The notes below the pieces were generated by a model. It did not search any database and was not told the origin of the DNA. It saw only the letters and a program-made list of their open reading frames with translations. Below are positions 26,626 to 35,220 of a stretch of DNA of 48,057 nt, piece by piece. The translations under genes were made by a program, and so were the position numbers. Within the stretch, counting starts at the first letter, position 1; every line of letters starts with the position of its first letter. Source of the DNA: Methylococcaceae bacterium UBA7658 (GTDB taxonomy: Bacteria > Pseudomonadota > Gammaproteobacteria > Methylococcales > Methylomonadaceae); assembly GCA_002483425.1 (NCBI GenBank), contig DLHW01000019.1, forward strand, positions 124-48,180, given 5' to 3'.

Positions 26626-26656
26626 TGCATCCTCCGGTCAAATGCCGGAGGATGCA
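26626..26656. terminator. Bidirectional intrinsic terminator
   Basis: A perfect 12-bp stem (TGCATCCTCCGG / CCGGAGGATGCA) with a 7-base loop lies between the converging SIMPL and dsbD genes. On the plus strand it is followed by TTTTC, and on the minus strand by a run of seven or more T (the complement of 26620-26625 and adjoining bases reads A on plus as T on minus only weakly). The stem is GC-rich and well placed to end both transcripts. Confidence 0.75.
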
Positions 26657-26680
26657 TTTTCAAGATGTGGAACGATTCGA

Positions 26681-28597
26681 TTAAGACAGGCGGTTCAGTT
26701 CGGCAATCATTTTTTTGGTTGCTTTATAATCGGTACCGGACCAAGCTACTTTTCCATCGGGTGTAATGATGGCGAAATAGGGCAGCCCGATTTTAAGCTG
26801 GCGATGTTCTTGGCTGGCGCGGAATTTTTCGAAATCGGGTTCTTGGTCAACCAGTTTAACCGCAATCGCTTTTTCACGCAGCGTTTGGTTCAATTGCTCG
26901 TTGTTTGCAGTTTCCTTTTTAAATTCCGTGCAGTTGGAACACCAGCTTGCGTAAAAATCGATGAATATCGGTTTCCCGGATTCTTGGGCTACTTTTTTGG
27001 CGGCGTCGAAACTTCTGTACCAGGAAATTCCGGCCTCATTTTGTACTGTTTCAGAAGTAGAACCTTTACGGGCCTTACCGTCTTCGGCGGCGGCGTTATG
27101 GACAAACGATCCGGCTTGGGCCTGATTCATGAAAGGAATTTGACCTAAACCGGCAATGACCAGCCAGCCGCCGACAATCATGGAAAGCACGCCGACATAG
27201 TGCTGCATTTTTTGGTTAGGCTGGGCATCGTGCGGCATCAAACTCAGTACATTGCAATGCACGACAGCGACCCAGATGGTGACCAAACCTACAGCGATGG
27301 TGTCAGTCGTTGTGGAGTCAACACCCAATACGCCCATGCCTTTTTGCAGATAAGTGTATGCAAAATATAGGATCATAAAGCCGAATGCGTATTTGACCTT
27401 ATTCATCCAATAACCGGCTTTCGGCATTTTTTTCAATTTAACGGCGCTGATGATGAAAAACGGTAAGCCCACGCCCAAACCGAAGCCGCCCATCATGACG
27501 CTGCCTTGGGAAGCAATCGACAACTTGCTCCAAAAATCGAGGCTTTGATTGACTAACGCTAGCGCGGCGGCTTGTTCAGCAATATTGTCGGCGACTTGCA
27601 ACAGCAGTGCGAACACGATGGGGCCGACGCAAGGAGAAATCACTAGACCAGCTACGCCGCCCATCAATAAGGTGCCGCTCACGCCTTTGACTTTGGACGA
27701 TTGTTGGTCCAGGGTATGTACCTCGTTTTGCATGAAGCTGAGTTCGTAGAAGCCAAGCAAAGCTAATGCGAAAAAGGCGAAAAATGCCGCAAAACCGATA
27801 TTTACAACTGCGGACTTCATAAAAGTGTTAAACGCGCCGCCCGTCATGCCTGCCATTAAACCCAATATCATGTAAGTGGCGATCATCCCGGCAAAATACG
27901 CGGCTGCGTGTTGCTTTTCTTTGCCGGCGTCGCCGTTGGCCCTGCCGACGATAAACATTGAGGTAATGGGCAACATGGGATAAACGCATGGTGTGGCGAC
28001 CGATAGGAGTCCGGCAATAAACATCAAGCCGAACATAATGGCCATATTATCTTTGTTGCTGTTAAACAAAGACAACAATTTGTCCATCAAGCTGGTGGAA
28101 TCGTCTGCGGTGGTGTCTGTGCTGGCAGTGTCGCCCGATACGCTCGGAAACGTTAAATCGACACTGGCCGTTTGCGGACGGAAGCAGACATTCGTCAACT
28201 CATTGCACAATTGGTAGCGTAATTCCAAGCTGGCTGAATTGACGATTGCCGGTTTCGATCCGGTTTGGGCAAGTTCTAAAGTGAACTCGCTTCTGTCGCG
28301 CAATACGGTAGCTTTTACCAAGCTGTCATGGATACCGTCGGGTTTGTCGAATTTTTTGATGGTTACGCCCGAATCGGCTAATTTCGAGTTAGGATCGGGG
28401 CTAACCGGGAGATAAGCGTTATTTTCGCCCGCGTCGAGATAGGCATGATGGTCCTTGGGTACGGTCAGCATTAGCCGGTATTGTGCGGGCCAGCTAGTAA
28501 TATGGACCGGAACTACAGTTAAATTCGCTTTCGGAATTTCTGCGAATGCTATATTCAGGCTTATCATCCATAGTATTAGAACTGATAAGTTTTTCAT
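26681..28597 (-). CDS. dsbD: Thiol:disulfide interchange protein DsbD
   Basis: A 638-residue DsbD that carries electrons from cytoplasmic thioredoxin to periplasmic thioredoxin-like proteins. Order: signal peptide (to about residue 20); N-terminal domain with the Cys pair in YQLCNELTNVCFRP (131 and 138); eight-helix membrane domain with VATPCVYPMLP and VISPCVGP Cys; and a C-terminal thioredoxin domain with YASWCSNC. All catalytic Cys are present. The ATG at 28597 is preceded by AGAGGTG at seven bases; an ATG nine codons earlier would weaken the signal peptide. It lies downstream of tlpA, DUF4266 and DUF3570 genes on the same strand, so it likely supplies reductant to that TlpA. Confidence 0.95.
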   Translation of the reverse strand: MKNLSVLILWMISLNIAFAEIPKANLTVVPVHITSWPAQYRLMLTVPKDHHAYLDAGENNAYLPVSPDPNSKLADSGVTIKKFDKPDGIHDSLVKATVLRDRSEFTLELAQTGSKPAIVNSASLELRYQLCNELTNVCFRPQTASVDLTFPSVSGDTASTDTTADDSTSLMDKLLSLFNSNKDNMAIMFGLMFIAGLLSVATPCVYPMLPITSMFIVGRANGDAGKEKQHAAAYFAGMIATYMILGLMAGMTGGAFNTFMKSAVVNIGFAAFFAFFALALLGFYELSFMQNEVHTLDQQSSKVKGVSGTLLMGGVAGLVISPCVGPIVFALLLQVADNIAEQAAALALVNQSLDFWSKLSIASQGSVMMGGFGLGVGLPFFIISAVKLKKMPKAGYWMNKVKYAFGFMILYFAYTYLQKGMGVLGVDSTTTDTIAVGLVTIWVAVVHCNVLSLMPHDAQPNQKMQHYVGVLSMIVGGWLVIAGLGQIPFMNQAQAGSFVHNAAAEDGKARKGSTSETVQNEAGISWYRSFDAAKKVAQESGKPIFIDFYASWCSNCTEFKKETANNEQLNQTLREKAIAVKLVDQEPDFEKFRASQEHRQLKIGLPYFAIITPDGKVAWSGTDYKATKKMIAELNRLS

Positions 28598-28832
28598 GGC
28601 GTTCACCTCTGTTAAATGAGTCATAATTGTTCCTGTTTCTGGATGTTAGAAACGGTCCTCTAAAATGGGCAATGAATACAAGCTACAATATTTCTGGTTT
28701 AGTAAATGTGATGGGTATCTGATATTTAAAATGAGCTTAAAGTGTTTATTAGCGCATGGTTCTTAAACATCAGTATCTTCACAAAACGGGTTGTATTGAT
28801 ACTTGTTTTTAAAATTTTTTTGGATAGAACTG

Positions 28833-30119
28833 TTAAAATTTCAGATTGAAAGAAGCGGTCACTAAGTAATAACTAAAATCGGCAAATGTTCCGAGGTTGT
28901 TACCGCCCAACTGATATTCTGCTTTATGAGAGTAATACTCAAACCCTGTTTGAAACTTTAGTTGAGTAAATGGTTGTAATTGGTTAATTTCCTTGCTCAG
29001 TTTTAACCCTCCCGAGAACGCGCCGAAACCTGCCAAGCGATAATCGCTGGAATAAACCGTACGATTTTTTGCGATTGTATTGAAGTTTGAGTCAAAGCCT
29101 AAAACTCCATCGAAGACAGGTTGATAAAAATCCGCCTTATCTTGCGAGTAATACCTGAAACGGGGAGTTAACTGCCAGCCGTCCATAATCGGCTGATGCC
29201 AGCTTAATTCGAGCGTGTGGGCATTGACGCCCCAATCGTTAGTACTAAAGCGGTAGTCGGCGTGGAGCGCGGCATGATTGAGTTGTTCAAAGTGGCGGAC
29301 GTATTGAGTTAACCAAGCCCATTCAAAACGTTTTTCAGGCCGTTGTTCCGGGATTGCTTGTCCCTCGGGTCCAAGCGGGAAAGCCGGGCCGAAGCCGTAG
29401 TCTATTTTTCCGTAAAATTGGACTTTTTTATAGGGATCGGTCAGATAGCCGTTATGGTAACCAAAAGTCATGTTGCTTTGGAGTATAGAGTCTTTGTCTA
29501 TGACTTGAGAAAGCCCCAGCAAATACTGCTGACTGGTTTTACTGCAGTTCTCTCCGCAACCAATGTTGAAGTTGGTCGGCGCAATTTCATCGAACGCTAC
29601 CGAAGCGCCGAGATTGAGTGTTGTGAGTTTTTTATTTAAATCCAAGCTATAGGCGGTATTAAAATATTTTGAGGTATAGTCGTGTTCTCTGGAAAAACCC
29701 CCTCCGAGATTTAGCGAGGACGTATCGAAAAAATAAGTTAACCCCGCGCTTGCTGCATCGCGTTGTTCGCAGATCGACTTCCCGCACTCGCTAAACAGAG
29801 CTGCTTGAGACGCGCCGCTTTTGACTTGAACGATTTCACCATTGGCGGCTCTTTTGTTATTGACCGGGGATGCTCCGGTGATACTGTCGCGGACTAAATT
29901 GACGTTAGCGGTCATGGCTTTCCCTATCGGGACAGAAACGGCGCCTTCAAAAATGTCGACTTTCATCCGGTTACCGCTTTCTTCGTAGTGGCCGTATTGA
30001 TAGTCGAAGTTATAAGTTTCCTCCACGCGTCCGGCGGCGGCCGTTTGGACTAAACCGGGCAAGGTAAGCGCCGCGCAAGTGAGCCGAACGGCTATCTTCG
30101 ATTTTTTTTGATTATTCAT
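28833..30119 (-). CDS. DUF3570 outer membrane beta-barrel protein
   Basis: A 428-residue protein of the DUF3570 family. A signal peptide is cleaved near residue 29 (TAAAGR). The rest alternates aromatic and polar residues in beta-strand fashion and ends TASFNLKF, a typical outer membrane barrel ending in Phe. Early FDYQYGHYEESGNRMKVDIF and SVPIGKAMTANVNLVRDSIT blocks are characteristic of the family. The function is unknown. It lies between the DUF4266 lipoprotein gene (42 bases) and dsbD (235 bases); DUF3570 and DUF4266 genes are commonly neighbours, often with a TlpA-like thioredoxin and an FMN transferase (ApbE). No apbE is present in this window. Confidence 0.9.
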   Translation of the reverse strand: MNNQKKSKIAVRLTCAALTLPGLVQTAAAGRVEETYNFDYQYGHYEESGNRMKVDIFEGAVSVPIGKAMTANVNLVRDSITGASPVNNKRAANGEIVQVKSGASQAALFSECGKSICEQRDAASAGLTYFFDTSSLNLGGGFSREHDYTSKYFNTAYSLDLNKKLTTLNLGASVAFDEIAPTNFNIGCGENCSKTSQQYLLGLSQVIDKDSILQSNMTFGYHNGYLTDPYKKVQFYGKIDYGFGPAFPLGPEGQAIPEQRPEKRFEWAWLTQYVRHFEQLNHAALHADYRFSTNDWGVNAHTLELSWHQPIMDGWQLTPRFRYYSQDKADFYQPVFDGVLGFDSNFNTIAKNRTVYSSDYRLAGFGAFSGGLKLSKEINQLQPFTQLKFQTGFEYYSHKAEYQLGGNNLGTFADFSYYLVTASFNLKF

Positions 30120-30161
30120 ACCAACTTCCAGTTGTAAATGATTCAGTACAGCAGTTAAGCG

Positions 30162-30377
30162 CTAATTACAGCCGCAACCGCCGCCGCCGCCGCCATAACC
30201 GCCAGCTGCGGCTTCTTTACTGAATGCGGTGTGTTGACGTAGACCGAATTCCAGCGAGTCCGTTGTAAATGCCATTTGAGGTAAGGCGAGATTACCGCGT
30301 TGTCTCGGCAAAACTTCGGTGCAGCCCAAGCAGGATGAAATAAAGGCGAAAAACACACAAAAATAGATAGACTTCAT
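30162..30377 (-). CDS. DUF4266 small lipoprotein with Gly-run CGC tail
   Basis: A 71-residue DUF4266 protein. The lipobox ISSCLGC sets Cys19 as the lipidated residue, leaving a mature peptide of 53 residues. The tail is AAAGGYGGGGGGCGCN, with Cys68 and Cys70 next to a glycine run. Such a tail could bind a metal or carry a redox or covalent modification, and TlpA and DsbD genes on either side are natural partners for its Cys pair. No function is published that I know of. It lies nine bases after tlpA, so the two are co-translated or nearly so. Confidence 0.9.
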   Translation of the reverse strand: MKSIYFCVFFAFISSCLGCTEVLPRQRGNLALPQMAFTTDSLEFGLRQHTAFSKEAAAGGYGGGGGGCGCN

Positions 30378-30386
30378 TATCCGCCC

Positions 30387-30896
30387 CTATTTTTGAGCTA
30401 ATAAAGTTGTAATTTTTTGTTCCAGCTCTTTTTCGTCGCCGCTGGTGAAGCCGTGATGGATATGTTGAACAACGCCTTTTTTGTCTATGAGGAAGGATGT
30501 CGGCATGGATTCGACTACGAATTGGTCGGCCCATTCGCCTTTAGCATCGCGTAGAACGGTAAATCCGATTGGAAATTCTTTCAGGAATTTTTCGGCATTG
30601 GTTTTATCTTCGTCCAGATTGATGCCGACCACCTCGAAACCTTGAGTTTTCAGTTTTTCATGCATTTTGTTCAGTAATGGGAAAGACGTACGGCAAGGCG
30701 CGCACCATGACGCCCAAAAATCAAGATAAACGACTTTGCCTGAAAATTGGTTTAACGATGTGGGTTGATCATTCTGTAAGGCGGGTAATCTAAATGGCGG
30801 CGCCGGTTGCCCTATTTCAGCCGCTTCGGCAATAACGCAGTTAATACTTGTAATCATTGCAATCGTAGCAATACAAAATTTTTTCTTTAACTTCAT
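30387..30896 (-). CDS. TlpA-family periplasmic thioredoxin
   Basis: A 169-residue thioredoxin-like protein with a signal peptide (cleaved near residue 26, AEAAE). The redox motif WASWCAPCR holds Cys65 and Cys68. The AQIGQPAPPFRLPAL-like opening and the ESMPTSFLIDKKG cis-Pro block are typical of TlpA/ResA reductases, which mature cytochromes or copper proteins. It is the first gene of the minus-strand tlpA-DUF4266-DUF3570-dsbD run, with dsbD the probable source of its electrons. The promoter should lie in the 307-bp divergent gap with the CxxCH protein gene. Confidence 0.93.
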   Translation of the reverse strand: MKLKKKFCIATIAMITSINCVIAEAAEIGQPAPPFRLPALQNDQPTSLNQFSGKVVYLDFWASWCAPCRTSFPLLNKMHEKLKTQGFEVVGINLDEDKTNAEKFLKEFPIGFTVLRDAKGEWADQFVVESMPTSFLIDKKGVVQHIHHGFTSGDEKELEQKITTLLAQK

Positions 30897-31203
30897 AATT
30901 CACCCGTTATAAATTTTATAAAAAACAGTTTGTTATGGATTTAAAACAACCATCCGGATTGGTTGACGCGAGAATAGGTAAAAACCTATTGGAAGGGATA
31001 TTAAAAGTGATTAATTAATTTAACCTTAAATAAACATGGTTATATAACATCGATAAATAATTTTTATTTGTTAAGGTTGCTTTAATTTTTAGCGGATAGC
31101 CTGAAAAAGACTTTCTTAAAAAAAGTATTAATAATGAAATTTTTGATACCTTTTTTGAGTTAGTTTTTTCATATTAACTATCTAATTAATAAGGAATAGC
31201 CTA
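30897..31203. promoter_or_regulatory. Divergent gene-free region between tlpA and the CxxCH gene
   Basis: About 300 AT-rich bases lie between two divergent genes and should hold both promoters. An inverted repeat (AATAGGT / ACCTATT, 30973-30990) lies about 80 bases upstream of tlpA and could be an operator. An AAGGAATA ribosome site precedes the ATG at 31204. I see no other structure. Confidence 0.4.
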
Positions 31204-31884
31204 ATGATTAAAAACACTACCTTTAGTAAAGTGCAGTATGCGTTCATTTTTGCGATAGCGGCGCAATTCGCGGCAATTGACGCTATAGCAACTCCGGAAA
31301 TCCAGAATCAAGCAATCGGTTTGAAAGTTATCCCCATTCCGACGACTTCCCCGGATCGCCGCTGTCTGGCCTGTCATACGGTTGGTTATGTTGCGGGTAA
31401 AGAAAAAGCCGATAAAACGAATCTGAAACCAGGCTACCAAACCGCTTGGACGGCCGATAAGGCTAAGCTGACTAAACTCAAAACGTTACTAAATGTGTTA
31501 CCAACGACGACGGTCGGTTTAGCAGGTTCAGGTTTAGCGAAGACCGATGTTTATGAAGTCATTTGCACCACCGGTGCTTCTTACTTGACATCTTCAGTTA
31601 AAGATTTGGCTCCGGTTAAACAGGCCAAAGTGACGACTCAAGTTACCAAAAACCCTGCTGTTTCGCCCGTTAGCACCGATGCCGTTGACAACGATTCCGC
31701 ATACAGCGCGTCCACTAAACTGGTCGGCGGGGTTGGTCCGTACAGTGTGAAGATTTCCAAAACAGCCTATACGGGCACGGTTGCGGCTGAAAAGGGCGCA
31801 GAGACTTATACTGGGCAGTTGGCGTGTAAAACCGCTACGAATGCATCTACCGGTCTTGCTTGGCGCATTACTCAAAATCAATAA
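31204..31884 (+). CDS. Secreted protein with one c-type heme motif, unknown family
   Basis: A 226-residue exported protein (signal peptide to about residue 29, AIATPE). One CLACH motif (Cys54-Cys57-His58) would bind a single heme c. The rest, about 70-226, is Thr/Ala/Val-rich with strand-like sequence and has two further Cys (ICTTG, ACKTA). I do not recognise a family. Start ATG follows AAGGAATA. It diverges from the tlpA-dsbD run, whose products help mature cytochromes in many bacteria; a functional link is possible. It ends at a 14-bp hairpin. Confidence 0.75.
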   Translation: MIKNTTFSKVQYAFIFAIAAQFAAIDAIATPEIQNQAIGLKVIPIPTTSPDRRCLACHTVGYVAGKEKADKTNLKPGYQTAWTADKAKLTKLKTLLNVLPTTTVGLAGSGLAKTDVYEVICTTGASYLTSSVKDLAPVKQAKVTTQVTKNPAVSPVSTDAVDNDSAYSASTKLVGGVGPYSVKISKTAYTGTVAAEKGAETYTGQLACKTATNASTGLAWRITQNQ

Positions 31885-31904
31885 CCGGCATTTGTTAAAT
31901 TTAA

Positions 31905-31938
31905 TACGGCATCGACCGGCTGTACGGTCGATGCCGTA
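31905..31938. terminator. Perfect 14-bp hairpin after the CxxCH gene
   Basis: TACGGCATCGACCG and CGGTCGATGCCGTA pair completely around a 6-base loop, 21 bases after the stop of the CxxCH gene. No T run follows on the plus strand, so it may act as a processing or stability element as much as a terminator. Confidence 0.55.
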
Positions 31939-32045
31939 ACACTTAGGTCTTCTGGATTTCTAAGGTATGTCTTAGTTAATGCGCTTGGATTTATGTCTTT
32001 TCGATTAAGGACAAAAACAGTTAGCGAGTTTTTTAATTTAGAGTT

Positions 32046-32906
32046 ATGGCAGCGATTTATTTTAGGACGATTAACCATCGGTTCGGCTTAATTGGGGTTA
32101 CGGCGTTATTTTTAAGTTTACAAAGTCTCGCTATGGCTCAAGTTTCTACCAGGGAGTCAAACACATCATTAATCGATATACGTCTTGGTGACGGGCGTAA
32201 TGTTAAAAAAACAATTATCGCTAGAAATACGCCGCTGAAATCCGTTCTTAATGTTATTGCAGAACAAGAAGACTTGCTGATTCATTCGATTATGCTATCC
32301 AACGAATTAATTAATGTTACGTGCTCCGGATTTAACCTTAAACGGATTCTGGAATGTTTGATAAACCGGAAAGCTGACTTAGTCGTTCGATATAAAAATA
32401 ATTTAAAATCAAGAGATGACAAGAAACTGGCTGAAATTTGGGTGTTAGGCGCTCAGAACTCCGATGCCGATAACTATTCTGCTAAAGCTGAATTCGATTT
32501 CACGTCTAAATCGCAAGAAATACAAAACCTAGGCAGCCGGACTAAGACTGACGGCTTATTAACGTTGACTCAGTCGCAGAACCCGGAGGAGCGGGCTGTT
32601 GCAGCAGGTGCGTTTTTGACCCAAGGTTATGGTAATCCGGATATTAACTTGGCTTTAGAACAGGCATTAGCCGATCAAGATCCAAACGTCAGGTCGCAAG
32701 CACTCTCTAGTTATTCGCATCGAGAGGGCGGCGCTGCCGTAACGGAAGCAATACAGACAGCTTTAAACGATGTCTCGCCAGCGGTTAGGCTGACGGCGGT
32801 TGATAATATTACAAATGATGTTGATTTATTACAAAGAGCGCTTAACGATAGCGACGAATCGGTCAGAATCCTTGCCGCGCTAAAATTAAAGCAACTGACG
32901 CAATAA
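32046..32906 (+). CDS. Exported protein with STN-like domain and HEAT repeats
   Basis: A 286-residue protein with a signal peptide (AQ near residue 31-32). Residues about 55-118 resemble the short secretin/TonB N-terminal (STN) fold: TPLKSVLNVIAEQEDLLIHS and then LKRILECLINRKADLVVRY. The C-terminal part (about 175-286) is three or more HEAT-like repeats, each with AxxAL..Q.. DxNxxVRxxAL, ending LAALKLKQLTQ. STN domains bind receptors or pilus proteins; HEAT repeats bind proteins. The role is unknown. It follows the CxxCH gene by 160 bases on the same strand. Confidence 0.75.
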   Translation: MAAIYFRTINHRFGLIGVTALFLSLQSLAMAQVSTRESNTSLIDIRLGDGRNVKKTIIARNTPLKSVLNVIAEQEDLLIHSIMLSNELINVTCSGFNLKRILECLINRKADLVVRYKNNLKSRDDKKLAEIWVLGAQNSDADNYSAKAEFDFTSKSQEIQNLGSRTKTDGLLTLTQSQNPEERAVAAGAFLTQGYGNPDINLALEQALADQDPNVRSQALSSYSHREGGAAVTEAIQTALNDVSPAVRLTAVDNITNDVDLLQRALNDSDESVRILAALKLKQLTQ

Positions 32907-33110
32907 TTTAGTTATGCAGTATCGACCAGACCCTGATGACCAATGTAATTGAGATAGCGTTGTTGTGCGGTGGTTCAGTATTTTTACAATCGATATTGGC
33001 AGGGCTTGTTATTTAAGAGCTCATATCCGGGTATTAGCTTTCTCTAATTCTATCGTATAAAGATTTTAGGCAGAATTAAAATCAGATAACCTCTAAAACC
33101 AACTATTTCG

Positions 33111-33139
33111 TATACAATAAGCAATTGAATTATTGTATA
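33111..33139 (+). promoter_or_regulatory. Perfect inverted repeat upstream of the CDF gene
   Basis: TATACAATAA and TTATTGTATA (10 bp each, 9-base spacer) form a perfect dyad 13 bases before the ATG of the cation efflux gene. The right arm overlaps a possible -10 sequence (TATAAA). It has the size of an operator for a metal-responsive regulator, but no regulator gene is adjacent. Confidence 0.55.
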
Positions 33140-33152
33140 AAACATCATTTCT

Positions 33153-34055
33153 ATGTCGCACTCCAACTCAACTAAAGCCGTACTTTACGCATTTTCAGCT
33201 AATTTAGGCATTGCCTTGGCCAAAACGGGAGCAGCTATGTGGACCGGCTCCGGTTCGATGCTGGCGGAAGCCATTCATTCTTATGCCGACTGCGGCAACC
33301 AAGTTTTATTGTTGATTGGCATGAAAAGATCGGGCAAGGAAGCGACCCAAAAACATCCGATGGGTTATGAACGGGAATCTTATATTTGGTCGATGATGGT
33401 AGCGTTTGTTTTATTTTCCGTGGGCGGCGTTTTTGCGGTTTACGAAGGCTGGGAACGCTATATTCATCCTCATGATATTGAAAATGCTCAGGTAGCCTTA
33501 ATCATTTTAATAATTGCCGTCGCTATGGAAAGCTTTTCGCTTAAAGGCGCACTCTCAGCGATGGCGGAAGAAAAAGGTAATTTATCGTTATGGCGCTGGT
33601 TTAAACAAACACACTCGAGCGAGTTGATGGTGGTCACCGGCGAAGACATTGCTGCTTTACTCGGCTTGATTATTGCTTTGGTAACATTGGGCTTGGCCGT
33701 GTTAACCGGAAATTCCGCTTTCGACGCAATTGGCTCGATACTTATCGGTTTGCTGCTGATTGCTGTTGCCGGACTTGTGGGCGCAGAGGTGCATTCGTTA
33801 TTAATCGGCGAATCTGCCGAGGATGTCCGTAGTAGTGTGAAAGCCTATCTAGATGAACAGCCGTGCGTACAAAAAGTTTTTAACATTTGGGCTATCAACC
33901 ACGGTCATTCTGTCATGGTTATGATTAAAGCGGAATTACAACCGGATCTGACGGTGTTAACCGCCGTTCAGGAAATCAATGCTATGGAACGGCACATTAA
34001 ACAAACGCACAATCGTGTGAAATGGATTTTCTTCGAAATCGACGATGCCGATTGA
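33153..34055 (+). CDS. Cation diffusion facilitator family transporter
   Basis: A 300-residue CDF protein that exports divalent cations (zinc, iron, manganese or similar) in exchange for protons. Six membrane helices are spread over about 10-215, and helix II carries the metal-site motif HSYADCGNQ in place of the usual HSxxD. A second site (TGEDIAALLG) lies in helix V. The cytoplasmic C-terminal domain has VFNIWAINHGHSVMVMIKAE, a typical CDF ferredoxin-like fold. It is preceded by a perfect dyad that may control it. Confidence 0.92.
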   Translation: MSHSNSTKAVLYAFSANLGIALAKTGAAMWTGSGSMLAEAIHSYADCGNQVLLLIGMKRSGKEATQKHPMGYERESYIWSMMVAFVLFSVGGVFAVYEGWERYIHPHDIENAQVALIILIIAVAMESFSLKGALSAMAEEKGNLSLWRWFKQTHSSELMVVTGEDIAALLGLIIALVTLGLAVLTGNSAFDAIGSILIGLLLIAVAGLVGAEVHSLLIGESAEDVRSSVKAYLDEQPCVQKVFNIWAINHGHSVMVMIKAELQPDLTVLTAVQEINAMERHIKQTHNRVKWIFFEIDDAD

Positions 34056-34113
34056 TTCGATTCGACCGCCTAAGGATGCCTAAACGAGCGCAATGCGCAA
34101 GGCAATGAAACCT

Positions 34114-34911
34114 TTAGTAACCGTAACCTTTATGCTCCGGCAGATTTTGCGATTTATTGAGCACAGTGCCCAATAAATTTTTTCCGGACAATAATTTAAG
34201 CGTTTTTTTAAGCTCTTCCGGTTGAGTTTTGTTTTCCTCTACCACTAATAATATCGCATCGTAGTAATCGGTGGTGGCGAGAACATCGTCCGTCGCAAGG
34301 ACGGGAGGGAGATCGAAAATGATAATCCGCGATTGATTCCTGGAACTGATTTCGTTCATTAGCGTTTTCATTCGCGGTCCGGCCAATAATTCCGACGACC
34401 CGATGGCTTGGCCGCGGCCGGGTAACACGGTCAGACGTTCGATGCCGGGATTGACTAAAATGTCGGATAAGGGTTTATTGGCGACAAAATAATCCCTTAA
34501 ACCGCTCTCGTTTTCCAAGCCGAAGTACCAATGGACCTTAGGGTATTTTAAATCCAGGTCGACGAGCAGGATGGATTGGTTTAAATCCAGCGACATCGCT
34601 ATCGCCAGGTTTACAGAAATGGTTGTTTTACCGACGCCTTGGGTTGGCGCGGTGACCGCAAAACTATGCCAATTATTGTCGCGCAATTGTTTAAGAATTT
34701 TCGTTCGAAGCATTCTAAACACTTCGAATTCGGGATTGTCGTTCAACAGACTGACAACTCTTCGTTCTCTCATTAAGTTAAGATCGATCGTGTGCGGAAT
34801 GCCTAGTGATATAACCTCTTGATCTTGAAAAATGTTTTTTAAATGGAGTTGTTTTTGCTCTTGTTCTGCACTTTGTATGGCTTTATCCAGTGCGTCGTGA
34901 ATACTAGTCAT
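34114..34911 (-). CDS. epsG: EpsG-like chain-length determinant tyrosine kinase
   Basis: A 265-residue bacterial tyrosine (BY) kinase of the CpsD/EpsG group. The P-loop is APTQGVGKTT (88-97), the Walker A' motif ILLVDLDLKYPK, and the Walker B motif IIIFDLPP. It ends GYGY, a short Tyr tail for autophosphorylation. With EpsF it controls chain length and export of exopolysaccharide. It is the last gene of the minus-strand eps run, but 464 bases, filled with dispersed repeats, separate it from epsF; they may have entered the operon later. Assigning the symbol relies on order and motifs. Confidence 0.8.
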   Translation of the reverse strand: MTSIHDALDKAIQSAEQEQKQLHLKNIFQDQEVISLGIPHTIDLNLMRERRVVSLLNDNPEFEVFRMLRTKILKQLRDNNWHSFAVTAPTQGVGKTTISVNLAIAMSLDLNQSILLVDLDLKYPKVHWYFGLENESGLRDYFVANKPLSDILVNPGIERLTVLPGRGQAIGSSELLAGPRMKTLMNEISSRNQSRIIIFDLPPVLATDDVLATTDYYDAILLVVEENKTQPEELKKTLKLLSGKNLLGTVLNKSQNLPEHKGYGY

Positions 34912-35031
34912 TTGATTCTCTTAAGAGTTGTAATTACGAATTGCTGTTAACAACGATTTAATGCCTAATTAACAGAAATGCAACTAAAGTCAGCTACGAT
35001 TTTGCCGGTACGAAACCAGCGAAAACCAAGG

Positions 35032-35075
35032 GAATCTCTGATGAAGTCCTTCGGTAGGCTCCCGGCAACTGCTCC
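35032..35075 (-). repeat. Dispersed 44-bp repeat, copy B
   Basis: The minus strand here starts GGAGCAGTTGCCG and matches 1-44 at about 38 of 44 positions. The bases directly after it on the plus strand form a perfect 16-bp palindrome (ATACCCTTTAGGGTAT, 35076-35091). Confidence 0.75.
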
Positions 35076-35163
35076 ATACCCTTTAGGGTATGCATTCATG
35101 TGTCGAGGACGGACTGTAAGTGATTAATTCCGTTAGTAGTGTACCCTATTACACCCCTGGCTG

Positions 35164-35199
35164 TGAATGGAATCAACTTGTTCAGAATTTCCTTAAATA
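35164..35199 (+). repeat. Dispersed repeat of the second family, copy B
   Basis: TGAATGGAATCAACTTGTTC and the next 16 bases correspond to 25533-25570 with a small gap. It lies in the eps gap between the 44-bp repeat and the MITE-like element. Confidence 0.6.
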
Positions 35200-35220
35200 T
35201 AGATGCGCCGAAATATATTA

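Noticed and set aside
26642..27148. Open frame of 168 codons on the plus strand inside dsbD
   Set aside because: It is antisense to the conserved thioredoxin and membrane domains of DsbD; no ribosome site or family features.
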